Source of the DNA: Flaccisagitta enflata
Taxonomy: Eukaryota > Chaetognatha > Sagittoidea > Aphragmophora
Length of the DNA: 64,000 bases
Direction of reading: 5' to 3'
Assembly (NCBI GenBank): GCA_965153355.1
Contig: OZ231126.1
Coordinates: 7,254,001-7,318,000, forward strand
The translations under genes were made by a program, and so were the position numbers. Below are positions 1 through 11,283 of the stretch, piece by piece. Within the stretch, counting starts at the first letter, position 1, and every line of letters starts with the position of its first letter. The notes beneath the pieces were generated by a model that was given only the letters and a program-made list of their open reading frames with translations, ran no database searches and was not told the DNA's origin.

Positions 1-395
1 ACGTGTGAGCCTCTTGCTGAAATCTTCCTAAAACTTCATCCAACTTTGCAAGCTTGTTACTCAGTTGTTTTTCAACCAATTTAGACAAAATTCATGATGA
101 AATGTAAGATTTTTTTGTGTTCTTTAAAATGGCGCCAAGCGTAATCTTCTATCTTTTTTCGTTCAGAAATGACATTCTTACAAAGTTAGGGGTGAAATTG
201 AAGTAATTCTTTAAGTTTGTTAAAACTTCATCCAACTTTACAAGCTTGTTACTCAGTTGTTTTTCAACCGATTTAGACGAAATTCATGATGAAATGAAAG
301 ATTTTTTTGTGTTCTTTAAATTGGCGCCAAGCGCAATCGTCTATCTATTTTCGTTAAGAAGAAGTGTGCTTACAAAGATAGAGGGGTATTTCAAC
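1..395. repeat. 192-bp tandem duplication
   Basis: The stretch beginning aaacttcatccaac at 31 recurs at 223 and stays similar for about 170 bases, including ttttcaacc, attcatgatgaaatg and ggcgccaagcg. This gives two head-to-tail units with a 192-base period. No protein-coding signal is seen; the 127-residue open frame across it reads repeat sequence. Confidence 0.8.
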
Positions 396-683
396 TTTTA
401 CACTTGTGAGATGATGATCTTTTGTGAGCAAAATCTGATATGCGCGACCTTGAAATTGCGTCCTAACTCCCTTCCTCGGCCCCGGGGACTTCAATTCATA
501 TGTTTAGAAAGAAAAACACTCCTGGATGGAGTAGCCAAATGGATATTTTCGGTATACCTGACCTCAGTAGTTAATCGGATATTATATGCAAATATGCATA
601 GTGACAAAAGTGACCTAGTAGATATCTAACACTAGTAATAGGATGCCTAAAAGTACGAAAATTTTGTCAAAATATGCTTAGTA

Positions 684-1285
684 CTGGGTGTTTAATCTCG
701 ACTGGGAAAAAGTATTAAGCTTTTATTCTCAGATGCTTCTTCTTAATGACTTGGAATTAATTTTTTTATGTAGTACTATGTCTGACGTTTTTTGTGTCAA
801 AATTTCATTGGTCTGTGTCAAATATTTTGTCCACAACATCAATTTGAAGTAAAAGAAGTATTTGTGGCTGAAGCTCAATTTATCCCTTATTCATCAAAAT
901 CATTTTTCTCATATTTTCTCTCATTTTTGATCGGTTTGAGCTACAAATGTCAAAATAGTCTTGAAATAAAGATGTATTATAAAGTTTGTTGAAAATATCT
1001 TCAACCAAGACCAATCTGACATTCATTGCTCAATTCAATGAAAAATAAGAGCAAACCAAAGAAAAACAATTTTGGTGAATTAAGGCTAATTTGAGCTTTA
1101 TCTGAAAATGCTTCTTTTACTTAAAATCGATGTTGTGGACAAAATATTTGACACAGACCAATGAAATTTTGACACAAAAAACGTCAAACATAGTTCTACA
1201 TAGAAAAATTAATTCCAGGTCATTGAGAAGAAGCATCTGAGAGTAAAAGCTAAATACTTTTTCTCAGTCGAGATTGAGCACCCGG
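684..1285. mobile_element. TA-flanked foldback MITE
   Basis: The two halves are inverted copies of each other over nearly their full length of about 300 bases. The ends read CTGGGTGTTTAATCTCGACTG on the left and the complement of CCGGGTGCTCAATCTCGACTG on the right. A TA dinucleotide lies just outside each end (682-683 and 1286-1287), as expected for Tc1/mariner-type insertion. There is no transposase frame. A diverged relative of the same palindrome lies at about 49345-49690. Confidence 0.7.
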
Positions 1286-1880
1286 TAAAGCAGATCTAGA
1301 AGTATATGTTCAATGAAATATTACCAGGTTCATTGTTTTTAGAAATAAGTCAATGATTATTAATCAGAAACTTGGTCCAAAAAATCTTATCATGGCGGCA
1401 AACTTCCTTCTGAAGCTGTTTAGCTGTGCAGTAATTTTCATGCTTATGATATACCATCAAAACATGCGATTGGTACAAGGGGAGCGCACAAGAGAAAGTA
1501 TTTTTTGAAAACAGCCTCATAAGCAGGGATCTTAGTGGCAGAAACTAAAGTGTAGGGTAAAAATTGCTAAAAAGCTCAGGAACTTCACTATTCTGACATA
1601 TTTTTTCATGCTGAACACAAATCTGATCTTTATTTTAGAGTATTTTTTGGGCACCCCTTTCAAAAATCCATTTTTTGGTCATTTTTTATGGGGGGGGGGA
1701 AATGCACTTTTTGGCTATTTGGAGTACACTGCTATCACCCAGTTGCGTTTTTCAGTTAAACTTAACAAGAACAGGAGTGAATACACAGTTTACAAGAGTT
1801 TGGCGGCCATACGGGGACTGTAAATGGCCAAAAACAGTCCCAAAATAGCCCCAAAAAAGCCAAAAACCGCATTTTTCTGA
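1286..1880. other. A+T-rich spacer, no gene recognised
   Basis: No domain, splice-bounded exon or clear repeat end was recognised. A G run lies at 1691-1699. The 71-residue open frame here has no recognisable features. Confidence 0.5.
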
Positions 1881-2276
1881 AACAAGGCCAACACCTATAA
1901 GTTGCGTGCAAAACTTACAGACTAAGAATGACTAAGAATGACTTTCAATGACTTAGAATGACTTTCAATGACTTAGAATGACCTAAAATGACCAAAAAGG
2001 ACCTGAAATGACTAAAAAACCTAGTGACCATGAGAGACCAAATGAGTCCAAAAATGACTTAAGATAACTTAAAATGACTTTGAATGACCCAAAATGACCA
2101 AAATGACTTAGAATAACTATTAATGACTTAAAATGACTTAAAATGACCTAAGAGTTGATGTTATATCACAAAAAAGTAAAGTGTGACGGATGGACGGACG
2201 GACCGATGGACGGACGGACCGACGGACGGACGGACCGACAAAGCGGGATGTAGAGTCGCGTGCACGCGACTAAAAA
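1881..2276 (+). mobile_element. Hairpin-end repeat (AGTCGCG class) with minisatellite core
   Basis: The element starts aacaaggcc and has a slightly mutated 5' motif AGTTGCGTGC. It then carries a long array of 10- to 20-base TGACTTAGAA/TGACTTTCAA units (about 1918-2155) and a GGACGGACCGAC array. It ends in the perfect 18-base palindrome AGTCGCGTGCACGCGACT (2254-2271) followed by AAAAA. The architecture resembles Helentron-associated HINE elements (inference). Confidence 0.75.
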
Positions 2277-2702
2277 TAAGTGTTTTTAAAAAATATCTTG
2301 TCAATCTCTCTCAATTAGATCAGAATTAGGACAATATACTCAAAGAGATGACGGGGCCATAACAGGCCAAAGACAAGCCAAAAATAGCCTAAAGTGGCTA
2401 TAATTGATGTTTTCATCTGATAGATCATTGTACAAATGGACTAGAAAGCTGTTACATGAAAATTCAAATACTCAGTTACTAATGGATGACTGAACATATC
2501 AAATGGGACATGCGACTAAAGACGGGAAAAAATGTCAAATTTCATTGTTTCCTCACATTGAAAAAAAACTTGAAACCTGGCGGTTTTAGTCATTCCAGAT
2601 GTAATAAAAACTTTTGTCAAAATGAGAGAGAGAGAGAGAGAGACTGACCAACCGACCGACCAACAAACCAACAAACCAACTAAGCAGGGTGTAGAGACGC
2701 AT
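2277..2702. other. Repeat fragments between two elements
   Basis: Positions about 2305-2400 are an inverted, diverged copy of the 164-base unit found at 4400-4930. A short GA run lies near 2620-2641. Positions 2642-2698 are a degraded 3' end of the hairpin-end family (gaccgaccaac units, then gtagagacgc). No gene is seen. Confidence 0.5.
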
Positions 2703-4371
2703 CACCCATCCCTAGATACCCTCCTAAAGAAAATCGAAATACCCATTACTTCTGACCATGTGTTTTCACTCAAGTAACATGTGGGCTACTCAAAAAAATA
2801 AAAAACAAAAAATTTTGCTTGAAATTTTTTGATTTATTGCAGTTTTTAAGCAAAAAAACACTATTTTTTGCATTTTTTTTATTTTTAAGAAAAAGAAAAT
2901 ATCAGTAAAATTACTGTTCGCTTTGGTTATGGTAGGTTCAGGTAAAATACACTAGCTGGTATGCATAGCAACTCATTTGAAGTGTGTTTGGTTCAGTAAC
3001 AGCACAAAAAACACTAAAAAAGAGCAAAAGAAGCATTTCTTTGCACTTTTTGGACATGATATCGTTTATACAGCAATGAAAATCTAAGAAAATACTGGAA
3101 ATGTAAGGCAATAGCTAGAATATACATGTTTTAACCCTTTGCAAAAAGTTTTTTGGGATATCTTAAAGATAAGAGCATAAATACAGCAAAAAAAGGCAAA
3201 ATATCATTTTTTCCAGTATTTTTAAGTCCTAATTCATTCCTGCAGTATAACAACTCCTGGAAATGTATAGTAGTAGTGTGAGTATAACTATGTTCACCCT
3301 GAACAACTCGTCATTGACAATACTTTCATGTTTGGAGCCTTAAAATAGCTTTTAGATAGCGAAATATTATTTTTTTAAGCATTTTCAAGTTTAAAAAATT
3401 GCTCATACAGCTTCATATATCAAAAAAATTTTGCTATGGAGAGTAAAAATGATTATATTCATGCTAACACTAGACATTTCCATTTCAAGAGCAATTCTGT
3501 GCTTAAAAATGTTTAAAAAAACAATATTTTGTTATTTTTAAGCTATTTCAAAGCTCCAAACACAAAAGTTTTGTGAATGGGTTCAGGGTGAAAATAGTTA
3601 TACAAAGACTACTACTACACATTTCCAGGTTTTTTTAGGAGTTGTTATACTGCATGAACAAATTAATGCTTGAAGATATTGAAAAAAAAACAATATTTTG
3701 TTTTTTTTCTGCTTCTTTATGCTCATATCTTTAAGATATCCAAAAAAACTTTTTGTTAAAGGTAGAAATATGTATATTTTAGCTATTCCCACACATTTCT
3801 ATGTTTTTTCAGGATTTTTTATGCTGCATAAATGAATAAGGACTTAAAAATACTGAAAAAAATGATATTTTGCCATTTTTTTTTGTTAAATTTACGCTCT
3901 TATCTGTAAGATATCAAAAAAACTTTTCGTTAAGGGTTAAAACATGTATATTCTAGCTTTTTTTATACATTTCTGGTTTTTTTTGGGGGGTTTTCAAAGC
4001 TGTATGAACAATGCTATGCCCAAAAAGTGCAAAAAAAAAATTTTTTTTTTTTTACTTTGTGATTTTTGTGCTGTTACTGAACCCAAAAACTCTTCAAACT
4101 AGTTGCTATGCATACGAGCTAGTGTGTTTTACCTAAACCTACCATAATCATGGCTAACAATGGCTTAACTAACATTTCCTATCGCCTTAGAATAAAAAAA
4201 TGCAAAAAAAAAAGTTTTTTCACTAAAAAACTGCAATAAATCAAAAAATTTCAAGCGAAATTTTTTGTTTTTTTATTTTTTTGAGTAGCCCACATGTTAC
4301 TTAAGTGAAAATACATGGTTAGAAAAAATGGGTATTTCGATTTTCTTTAGGAGGGTATCTAGGCATGGGTG
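2703..4371. mobile_element. 1.67-kb palindromic foldback element
   Basis: The ends cacccatccctagatacc and ggtatctaggcatgggtg are inverted repeats. The inverse pairing continues inward for roughly 800 bases per arm; for example the motif around 2925-3000 reappears inverted at about 4070-4150. GCAT lies at both borders (2699-2702 and 4372-4375), a possible 4-base target duplication. The interior is A+T-rich with no coding frame. It looks like a giant non-autonomous foldback. Confidence 0.7.
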
Positions 4372-4375
4372 GCAT

Positions 4376-4935
4376 AGCAACCAACTAAAAATTCTGAAAA
4401 ACAATGAAGTATGTTTGACCTGAATGGATAGAGTGAGATAAGCAATAAAATTCTGATTAGCAATGGTCTTTTTTATGAAAATGCATATTTAGGCTATTTT
4501 AGCCCATTTTTGGCCCGTTTTTGGGCATGATAGGACCCCAGTATCAGTTTTCACAGCTCTCAATGAGTATATTTGACCTAATTGTAACTGGGTTTAGTGA
4601 GATTGGCTAAAAACTTTTGAATAACAATAATCTGGGTGATGAAAATGCAAAATTAGGCCATTTTTGCCAATTTATAACCTGTTTTTGGCCTGTTACGACC
4701 CCAGCATGAGTGTCCAGAGCTCTCAATGAGTATTTTTGTATTAGTTCTAACTAGATTGAGTGAGATTTACAAAAAACATTTGAAAGAGCTTTGATATTCT
4801 AGATGAATATGTCAATTTTGGCCATTTTAAGCCATTTTTGGTCTGTTTTTGGCCTGTTATGGCCCCGGTCTCAGTTTCCAAATCTCTCAATGAGTATATT
4901 GGACCCAGTTCTGGCTTTGGGGGTGGTTGGGAGGC
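4376..4935. repeat. 164-bp tandem repeat, about 3-4 units
   Basis: The phrase ctctcaatgagtat occurs at 4557, 4720 and 4884, a period of 163-164 bases. Shared blocks such as ggccatttttgg, cctgttacgacccc and gagtgagat lie between. A further partial unit precedes the first. Confidence 0.75.
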
Positions 4936-5099
4936 TTCTGGGTGAAAATTGAGCAATTGCCACGGTGGCACTATTTCGATCCACCAAAGGTGTCCACCGC
5001 TATTGCAAGTGCGAAAATTGATTGAACCATGTATGCTGTAGGGGGGGGGCATGTAACACTTAGGGTCCCTCCTCCAATCTTATTAAGATCCCAACTGTA

Positions 5100-5270
5100 T
5101 ACAAGGCCAGATAAAGACTCACGGCTTCCCAAGGCGCGTGCGGGTAAGCAGGGGTAGTGATAAAAAAACGCCTGGTAAAGTTATACGAACAGACCGACGC
5201 GACGGACTGTCCAACCAAGCGTCTGACAGATATAGTGGGTTAAATGTAGTCGTGAGCATGGGACTAAGAA
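5100..5270 (+). mobile_element. Hairpin-end repeat, degraded AGTCGCG class
   Basis: It starts acaaggccag, has a GCGCGTGCGGGTAAGCAGGGG 5' block, short gaccgacgcgacgg units and a decayed terminal hairpin (5248-5265). It is an old copy of the family best seen at 8159-8325 and 43562-43717. Confidence 0.6.
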
Positions 5271-5953
5271 TATCTACAAACAGTACACAGAATCGATTGA
5301 TTTAACAGAGGCTAAAAAACTAGCATCGATAACATGTATAACTTGATTTGCATAATGTAGTTTTGAGAATACCGATTTTTTTCAAATGGCAGAAACTCGA
5401 AAAACTTTTAATTGGGATAGGCACTTATGATAATTTAATTGTTTTTGCAAAGTACAGATGGTAAAAGAAGCACCTTTTTGGGTAAAAGGAAATCGATATC
5501 GTTGGTAATGTTTTAAGGCCTTTGAATGAAAAGATTACTACGTGTCAAATCATATTTCCTAAAAGTCCTTATGTCGATGGAATGTCGTGTAACGCTCGAC
5601 GGTTTTAGCGATAGATAGTCTAACGCTTGACACTCGCTTGATGCTGCAGTTCTTGAAGCAGACTGGAGTGGTCTTGCATGCCGCATTCAAGCCTCAATGG
5701 AGCATGAGTATCTCACGAGGCCATGAGGAAAAATGCGACGTATTCTGCATTTTAAACTTTTAGTGTTTTACTGCATTGAGTTACAAAACATATTTCAAAA
5801 AAACATGAATGAATGAACACAGGGGAAGTAATTGCAAGTTTAAGGTAACAATGTTTCACTTTAATTTCAAAAGCGCCTGGGGCGCTAATTACAGTAAAGA
5901 TGGTAAGAGAATTTTGTAAAAATAGTTTAACACATGCGAATCTTGATTCTCAG
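5271..5953. other. Intron-like spacer upstream of the GCP6-like exon
   Basis: No exon was recognised. Positions about 5822-5893 match the right part of the MITE at 11455-11985 (aagcgcctggggcgctaattac). The stretch ends in the splice acceptor used by the exon at 5954. Confidence 0.5.
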
Positions 5954-6997
5954 GACGTCTTTTACTCGCTCAAAATGGTCGGTATCGAATACAACAAACG
6001 CTGTAGAAGTGGAAGCGGAAGCAACCCCAACGCTTTCGTCGACGTGAAGATCTTGACTCGACTCCAACTCTACCGTCACGAAATGTTCCACTTTGTCCGC
6101 GTGCTGCAGGGTTTCGTCGCCAATTCGGCCCTCTACAACTGCTGGGAGGACTTTTGCGGCAATTTGCGGCAGCGACGATCGAACAAGAAGCGCGTATCTA
6201 CCTTGGAGGACTTGCGGCAGCAGCACGAAGCGTTTCTGACGGAGGCGCTGCAGAAATGTTTGTTGACGAGCCGTTCCGAGGCGTTGATGAGCAAGATTCA
6301 AAGCATCTTCCAGGCCATCTTGAGGCTGAGAAGTCTGCTGAATTCCGCAGAATTCGTCGTCGTGGAAGCCAAAAGAAGAAGACGAGGAAGAGGAGAGGGA
6401 GGAGAAGGAAGAAGACGAGGAGATGAAGATGATGAAGAAAGTGGAGAAGTAACGGAGGATGAAAAAAACAAAGACGACGACGAACGGAAAGAGAAATCCC
6501 CCGCGGAGGATCATCATCAATTTCATCCTCATCGAGCGCTTCGTCGACAGGGGCATCTGCAGCATCCCTCCACCGCAGCAGCAGCTGCATTCACCACAAC
6601 TGCAGCGTCACAGGGACTGCCTATCGCTCAAGAATCGTACGAAACAGAGAGCAGCTTCGATTTTTCCTTCGACGAACTGGAAGGATCGGCTTTATCGCAA
6701 TACAGACCGACCAATCAGCTTACTGGAGATGGGAATCGAGGAGGGGGGGGAGGAGGAGGAGTAACCACCTCTGCGACACCTCAAGCCGATGAGGAGACAG
6801 TTGGCATGCAAAGATTAAAACTTGCTCATAGGTACCAAAGGAAAATGAAAGCCACATATCTCAGTTTTGCTAGAAATGCCAATTCTGTGTTTAAAAGCAA
6901 AACATTTACTCATCTTACTCGAACAGGCCAATGGGCCATTTCTTACAATCTCTCCGATTCTAGTCGTCATTCCTCCAGTATTGAAAATCTCATTTAG
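5954..6997 (+). CDS. Gamma-tubulin complex component 6-like, C-terminal exon
   Basis: This encodes the C-terminal part of a gamma-tubulin ring complex subunit, which helps nucleate microtubules at centrosomes. The block LQLYRHEMFHFVRVLQGF, followed by a Trp-x-x-Phe motif and LEDLRQQHEAFL...CLL...SIFQAILRLRSLL, matches the GRIP2 domain; HEM-HFV-V-QG is typical of GCP6 rather than GCP2-5. The frame is open from 5900, but the exon probably begins at 5954 after the acceptor tctcag (phase 0), so the ATG at 5900 is not the start. A long Arg/Glu/Asp-, His-, Ala- and Gly-rich insert (roughly residues 155-285 of the open frame) separates two conserved parts. The last 20 or so residues are read from an 80-base tandem repeat. 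Upstream exons are not recognised in this window. Confidence 0.75.
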   Translation, partial: DVFYSLKMVGIEYNKRCRSGSGSNPNAFVDVKILTRLQLYRHEMFHFVRVLQGFVANSALYNCWEDFCGNLRQRRSNKKRVSTLEDLRQQHEAFLTEALQKCLLTSRSEALMSKIQSIFQAILRLRSLLNSAEFVVVEAKRRRRGRGEGGEGRRRGDEDDEESGEVTEDEKNKDDDERKEKSPAEDHHQFHPHRALRRQGHLQHPSTAAAAAFTTTAASQGLPIAQESYETESSFDFSFDELEGSALSQYRPTNQLTGDGNRGGGGGGGVTTSATPQADEETVGMQRLKLAHRYQRKMKATYLSFARNANSVFKSKTFTHLTRTGQWAISYNLSDSSRHSSSIENLI

Positions 6998-7170
6998 ACT
7001 TATTCTGATTTTTGGCCATTTCTCACAATCTCTCCGATTCTAGTCGTCATTCGTCCAGCATTGAAAATCTCATTTGAACATATTCTGATTTTACGCCATT
7101 TCTCACAATCTCTTCGATTCTAGTCATTCACTCCTCCACCATTGAAAATCTCATTTGAACTTGTTTCTGA
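6935..7170. repeat. 80-bp tandem repeat overlapping the GCP6-like stop
   Basis: The motif gccatttct..caatctctccgattctag recurs at 6935, 7015 and 7095 with an 80-base period. The first unit supplies the C-terminus and stop of the GCP6-like exon; the other two lie in its 3' flank. Confidence 0.85.
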
Positions 7171-7276
7171 TTGAATGTATTCGTTTTACTCCTCATAGTC
7201 ATATGTCATTATTGATTATTCAAATGTATTCACTCTTTTTTTATAAGAACATTATTTTTTTCTTCGAAGGCACTCT

Positions 7277-7869
7277 CACAGCCCTCTCACAGCAAGATCA
7301 GGTGAAAAGTAACATTACTGTAGGTTTTTTCATTGTTTTGTATAGAATCTGAGCTCTATTTACTGGAACTAATGATGATAAAATCTTGTCAAGAGCGCTT
7401 TTTGAGATTTTCATAAAAATTGATGGTTTATAGCCTTCTTTTTTTTGTAGATTCAAGTGGGTTTTTCAGAAATACTTTTTGTCAGCAAATTTGTATTTCT
7501 GGTGAAATTTCCATTCATTTGATAGGTCGCAACATATACTTTTACATAAAAATAAGATTTTCAGTTTTTAAGCCACCGTTGCAAAATCGTAACGGTGGCT
7601 TAAAAATGGAAAATTGCAGTTTTGGATAAAATTGTATAGTGCGACCTATCAAATGAATGGTAATTTCATCAGGAATTCAAATATGCTGTCAAAAAAGATT
7701 TTCAAAGTACCCAGTAGAACCATCAATTTTTATGAAAATCTTAAAAAGCGCTCTTGACAAGATTTTATCTTCAGTTGTTCCAGTAAATGGAGCTCAGATT
7801 CTATACAAAACAATGAAAAAACCTACAGTAATGTTACTTTTCTCCGGATCTTGCTGTGAGAGGGCTGTG
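7277..7869. mobile_element. 590-bp palindromic foldback element
   Basis: The arms begin cacagccctctcacagcaag and end with its inverse cttgctgtgagagggctgtg. Pairing continues inward for about 270 bases. The centre has a separate perfect stem TTTTTAAGCCACCGTT with its complement (about 7566-7606). No coding frame and no clear target duplication were found. Confidence 0.75.
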
Positions 7870-8158
7870 TTATCTTTACAGACCGACCAAACCTCCGATT
7901 TGAACTGTTTTCCCAGCTCCGTCACTGAATCCGGAGTCGTCAGTTATCAGTAGGTCACCGAATTCAGTAGGTCAGTAAACCGAAGTTTGATTTTTTGTTT
8001 ACTTTTCCTATCAAACGTGCAAATTGGGTATCCAGAATTGCCCTCTAACATGAAAAATGATTCCACAACAAAACATGCATCTGTTTTCCTTTTTCTAACG
8101 AATTTACATTGCTCATGCTTCCTTTACAAATGAGATCAATCCCTCCGTTCCTCATCCA

Positions 8159-8325
8159 AACAAGGCTGGATACACGGCCGCCAGTTGCGGACGGGTGGGC
8201 AGGGGCAGAAATGTCCGTTTTCCCACTTTTCAACTCGATCATTACGGGCCGACGGACGGACCAATGGACGGACCGACGGACGGACGGACAAAGCCTCTTA
8301 TAGAGTTGTGTGTCCGCAATTAAAG
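8159..8325 (+). mobile_element. Hairpin-end repeat, AGTTGCG class, complete
   Basis: It starts aacaaggctggatacacgg and has the 5' motif AGTTGCGGAC and ggtgggcaggggcag. The conserved centre is cttttcaactcgatcattac, followed by GGACGGACCGACGG tandem units. It ends in a hairpin (8304-8321, AGTTGTGTGTCCGCAATT) followed by AAAG. The 5' motif is the inverse complement of the hairpin right arm plus loop. Confidence 0.8.
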
Positions 8326-8446
8326 AAGAAAGATCGCCGATCGAGACTTGATGCATCGCTTGCAACTAAATCCTTGACAGTGCAAATCAATTTTCTTTAA
8401 AAAAAAATTTCTTTGGTCTTGTTTGTTGATTTAAGGCTGTCTGTGC

Positions 8447-8640
<194 letters not shown>

Positions 8641-8699
8641 ACTTCGGCTTCGACCTTCGGGTCAGAGCACTGTCCCAATAATCAAAATTAAAATTATTT

Positions 8700-8725
8700 T
8701 TTTGTTGAAAGCAAAATACTTGATT

Positions 8726-8761
<36 letters not shown>

Positions 8762-9304
8762 CACACACACAAACAGACAAAAACAAAAAATACATATATA
8801 GAAAAAAAGACAGTGAAAAAAACAAAAGAAAAAATATCATGAAAACAGGTATAAATATAGATAAACATAAAATGAAAATTTTAAGAAAAAATCCAAAGAC
8901 TATCATTTTTTCTTCATATGTTGATTTGAAATAAAAAAATATATATTAAAATTTTTTCAAAAATAAATGTTGAAAAAAGGTTAAGAAATAGTTTTTATAT
9001 AAAATTTGATTTGATTTTTGTTTCTTTGATAAAAATATTTTTTTTACTTAACCTATCAACTTTTGATAAAAAAATGATATTCTTAGTATTTTTTCTTATG
9101 AGCTTTATTTTTTAATCATTCATATCTATACCTGTTTTATGATATTTTTTTTCTTTTATTGTTTTCTCTCCATATATTTTTTTTGTTTCTCTTTCTTTCC
9201 TTCTTTCTTTCTTTCTTTCTTTCTTTCTTTGTTTCTTTCTTTCTCTCTTTCTCTTTCTCTTTCTTTTTCTCTTTTTTCTCTCTCTCTTTCTCTCTCTCTT
9301 TTTC

Positions 9305-9379
<75 letters not shown>

Positions 9380-9415
9380 TTCTCTTGCATAAAAAAAAAC
9401 ATTTTGTTTTTTTTA
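8700..9415. repeat. A/T-rich inverted repeat with GA and CT tracts
   Basis: The left block around 8760-8870 (aaaaatatcatgaaaacagg.. and tacatatatag) reappears inverted at about 9122-9200. A (GA)n tract at 8730-8759 faces a (CTTT)/(CT)n tract at 9183-9386. The whole is an imperfect foldback of about 700 bases with no gene. Confidence 0.65.
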
Positions 9416-9420
9416 TTCAA

Positions 9421-9776
9421 TATAATCAAACAAAGCTGGATATACAAAGCCCCTCTCTAGTCGCGTACAGAAAGGCAAGGGCAGTGATGGGGAAAGTCAC
9501 TGTGGCACTTAGGTTGGAGCAGTGAGCTTAAAATACTAAAAAGAGCTAACCACAAGGAAAATGGAACTAACTAACAGATAAAGCGAAGTAGCATTACCTA
9601 AAACTAAAAAAAAGTAACTTCGGTCTCTGACTTCGGTAAACTTCGGTTTTGGCTTTGATCAGTTAGTCACTGTAAACTTCGGTTTCGGTTCGGCTTCGGT
9701 TTACCTACCTTCGGTCGACCTCTAGTTATCTTTTTATTTTTGAGGTAAAATGAGACCTTCAACGTTCTTTGAGTGT
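9421..9776. other. Element fragment and CTTCGGT-rich stretch
   Basis: Positions 9428-9500 hold a degraded 5' end of the hairpin-end family (caaagctggatata, agtcgcgtacag, gcaagggcagtga). Positions 9610-9725 hold about ten irregular copies of CTTCGGT. No gene is seen. Confidence 0.55.
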
Positions 9777-9777
9777 T

Positions 9778-9930
9778 TTTAGATGCGTCATCGCATCTCT
9801 ATAAGAGGGTCTGTCCGTCCGTCCGTCCGTCCGTCCGTCCGTCGGTCCGTCCGTCCGTCCGTCGGTCCGTTACGCCTCTTCTAATATCACGCAGATGACG
9901 CATCTAGTTGCCCGATCGGGCTTGTTAATT
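9778..9930 (-). mobile_element. Hairpin-end repeat, AGATGCG class, complete
   Basis: On the minus strand it starts AACAAGCCCGATCGGGCAAC and carries the 5' motif AGATGCGTCATC. It has a (GGAC)n array and ends in the hairpin AGATGCGATGACGCATCT. The 5' motif is a perfect 12-base inverse complement of the hairpin's loop plus outer arm. It has the same layout as the other classes but a different stem. Confidence 0.8.
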
Positions 9931-11082
9931 TTGAATACTATATAAACTATAAGAAACAGTATATAATATCATAACTCAATTATACTAAATATATTTCAAT
10001 TAGATAATGTTAAAAGAAAATAATCATTAAAGTTAAGGGATATTTTCATGATATTTGGTTAAGAATTATAAAATATCGTATTAATCATACTAAAATTCAA
10101 GTTTTTTTCATTATTCTTGAGATATTATTATAAGCAAATTTTTTTTTTCTCAACACTTAAGGTTTTGTATGCTCTTAATTTTAAGGCAATTCAAAGCCTA
10201 TTATTATAAACTGGGTTCTTATAAAAAAAAGAGTGTAGCCGCTTTCAACTCCTTTGCCACTGCCACTTTCTGCGTCACTATGACATCAGTTATGAATCCT
10301 TCAATTACATCAACTGTTATTGACCAACATTCCTTTAGTTGAAAGGAAATTGATTGTTGATCTGATATCGGTGGATTTCTTTCATTACCGATCAAATAAG
10401 TTGAAAAGAAATGACATAATGGGACAGGCGTTACAGTGTGGTGTGAATAAACCCAGTATTTCCAGTATCATTTGCCTATTCTTGATCAACCATGTCTTTA
10501 AAAGATTACCATTTTCAGAAAAATTATTTCTTTTAGAAAAAATTGTGCTCCTCGTTTCCTGAGTAAACAAACGAACAAACGAATGCATTTCGTAGGTAAT
10601 GAATAAATGGGACGCTCATTTTACATGCTCCGTAAGCATGCCAGACCAATAGACGGACAGACAAACATAGCCTCTTAAACTGTGAAAACCCTGTGATTGC
10701 TTTGACCATGACCGATGTAGCCGATTTTATTTTGCGTATGGATTTGGTCATTCTTATAGTTGTATATCTTCAATCCTCATCTGATGTTCTCACATTAGAA
10801 CTAGTCGAAATTACAACATCCGAATTTGATACTGCCATCACTTTATTTAGAGTTCCCAACTCGATTCCACATTTCAACGGCATAGCTTAGTACCTTACCA
10901 CTTGTGAGAGCAAGCTTGCAGCATTGAATTACGTTAGTCACACGTCTTGTTGAAAACATGGGCATTGGAACACGTTTTCAGATAGATAACATATACATAG
11001 AAGCAGGGATAGCGAGCTTTTCGCTAAAAGATTTGTGATTTGAGCAGGGTGACCGATTTTACCCCATATTACTACAGATTGA
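9931..11082. other. A+T-rich region with MITE end, no gene recognised
   Basis: Positions about 10150-10235 are a truncated copy of the 149-base MITE at 32408-32556, ending cttataaaaaaaagagtg before TA. Positions about 10580-10685 resemble a decayed hairpin-end repeat. A 65-residue frame at 10693-10890 has unremarkable composition and no recognised domain. Confidence 0.5.
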
Positions 11083-11283
11083 TTTTTAGTCGCGTGCTAC
11101 GCGACTCTACACCCCGCTATGTCGGTCCGTTGGTCGGTCGGTCGGTTGGTCCCTTTTTTACTCTTTCGGTCTTTTTGAGCTTTTTCAGTATACGGCTCCT
11201 GCCCAGATGCCCAAGTGACCTTCTTCAGCACTGCTCCTGCCCACCCGCACGCGACTAGGGTAGCCGTGTATCCGGCCTTGTTT
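11083..11283 (-). mobile_element. Hairpin-end repeat, AGTCGCG class, complete
   Basis: On the plus strand it begins at TTTTTAGTCGCGTGCTACGCGACT (hairpin 11088-11106). It continues with ccgctatgtcggtccgttgg units and ends with cccacccgcacgcgactagggtagccgtgtatccggccttgttt. It contains ctcctgcccagatg and ctgctcctgcccacc spacer blocks shared with the copies at 30870-31063 and 40166-40369. Confidence 0.8.

Noticed and set aside
5900-5953. ATG at 5900 as the start of the GCP6-like protein
   Set aside because: The first 18 codons do not resemble the family, and an acceptor (tctcag) precedes the first matching residues.
5927-6565. 212-residue and 130-residue minus-strand frames opposite the GCP6-like exon
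   Set aside because: They are shadows of a low-complexity coding region; no family match.
10693-10890. 65-residue frame with protein-like composition
   Set aside because: No domain, splice signals or family resemblance could be recognised.
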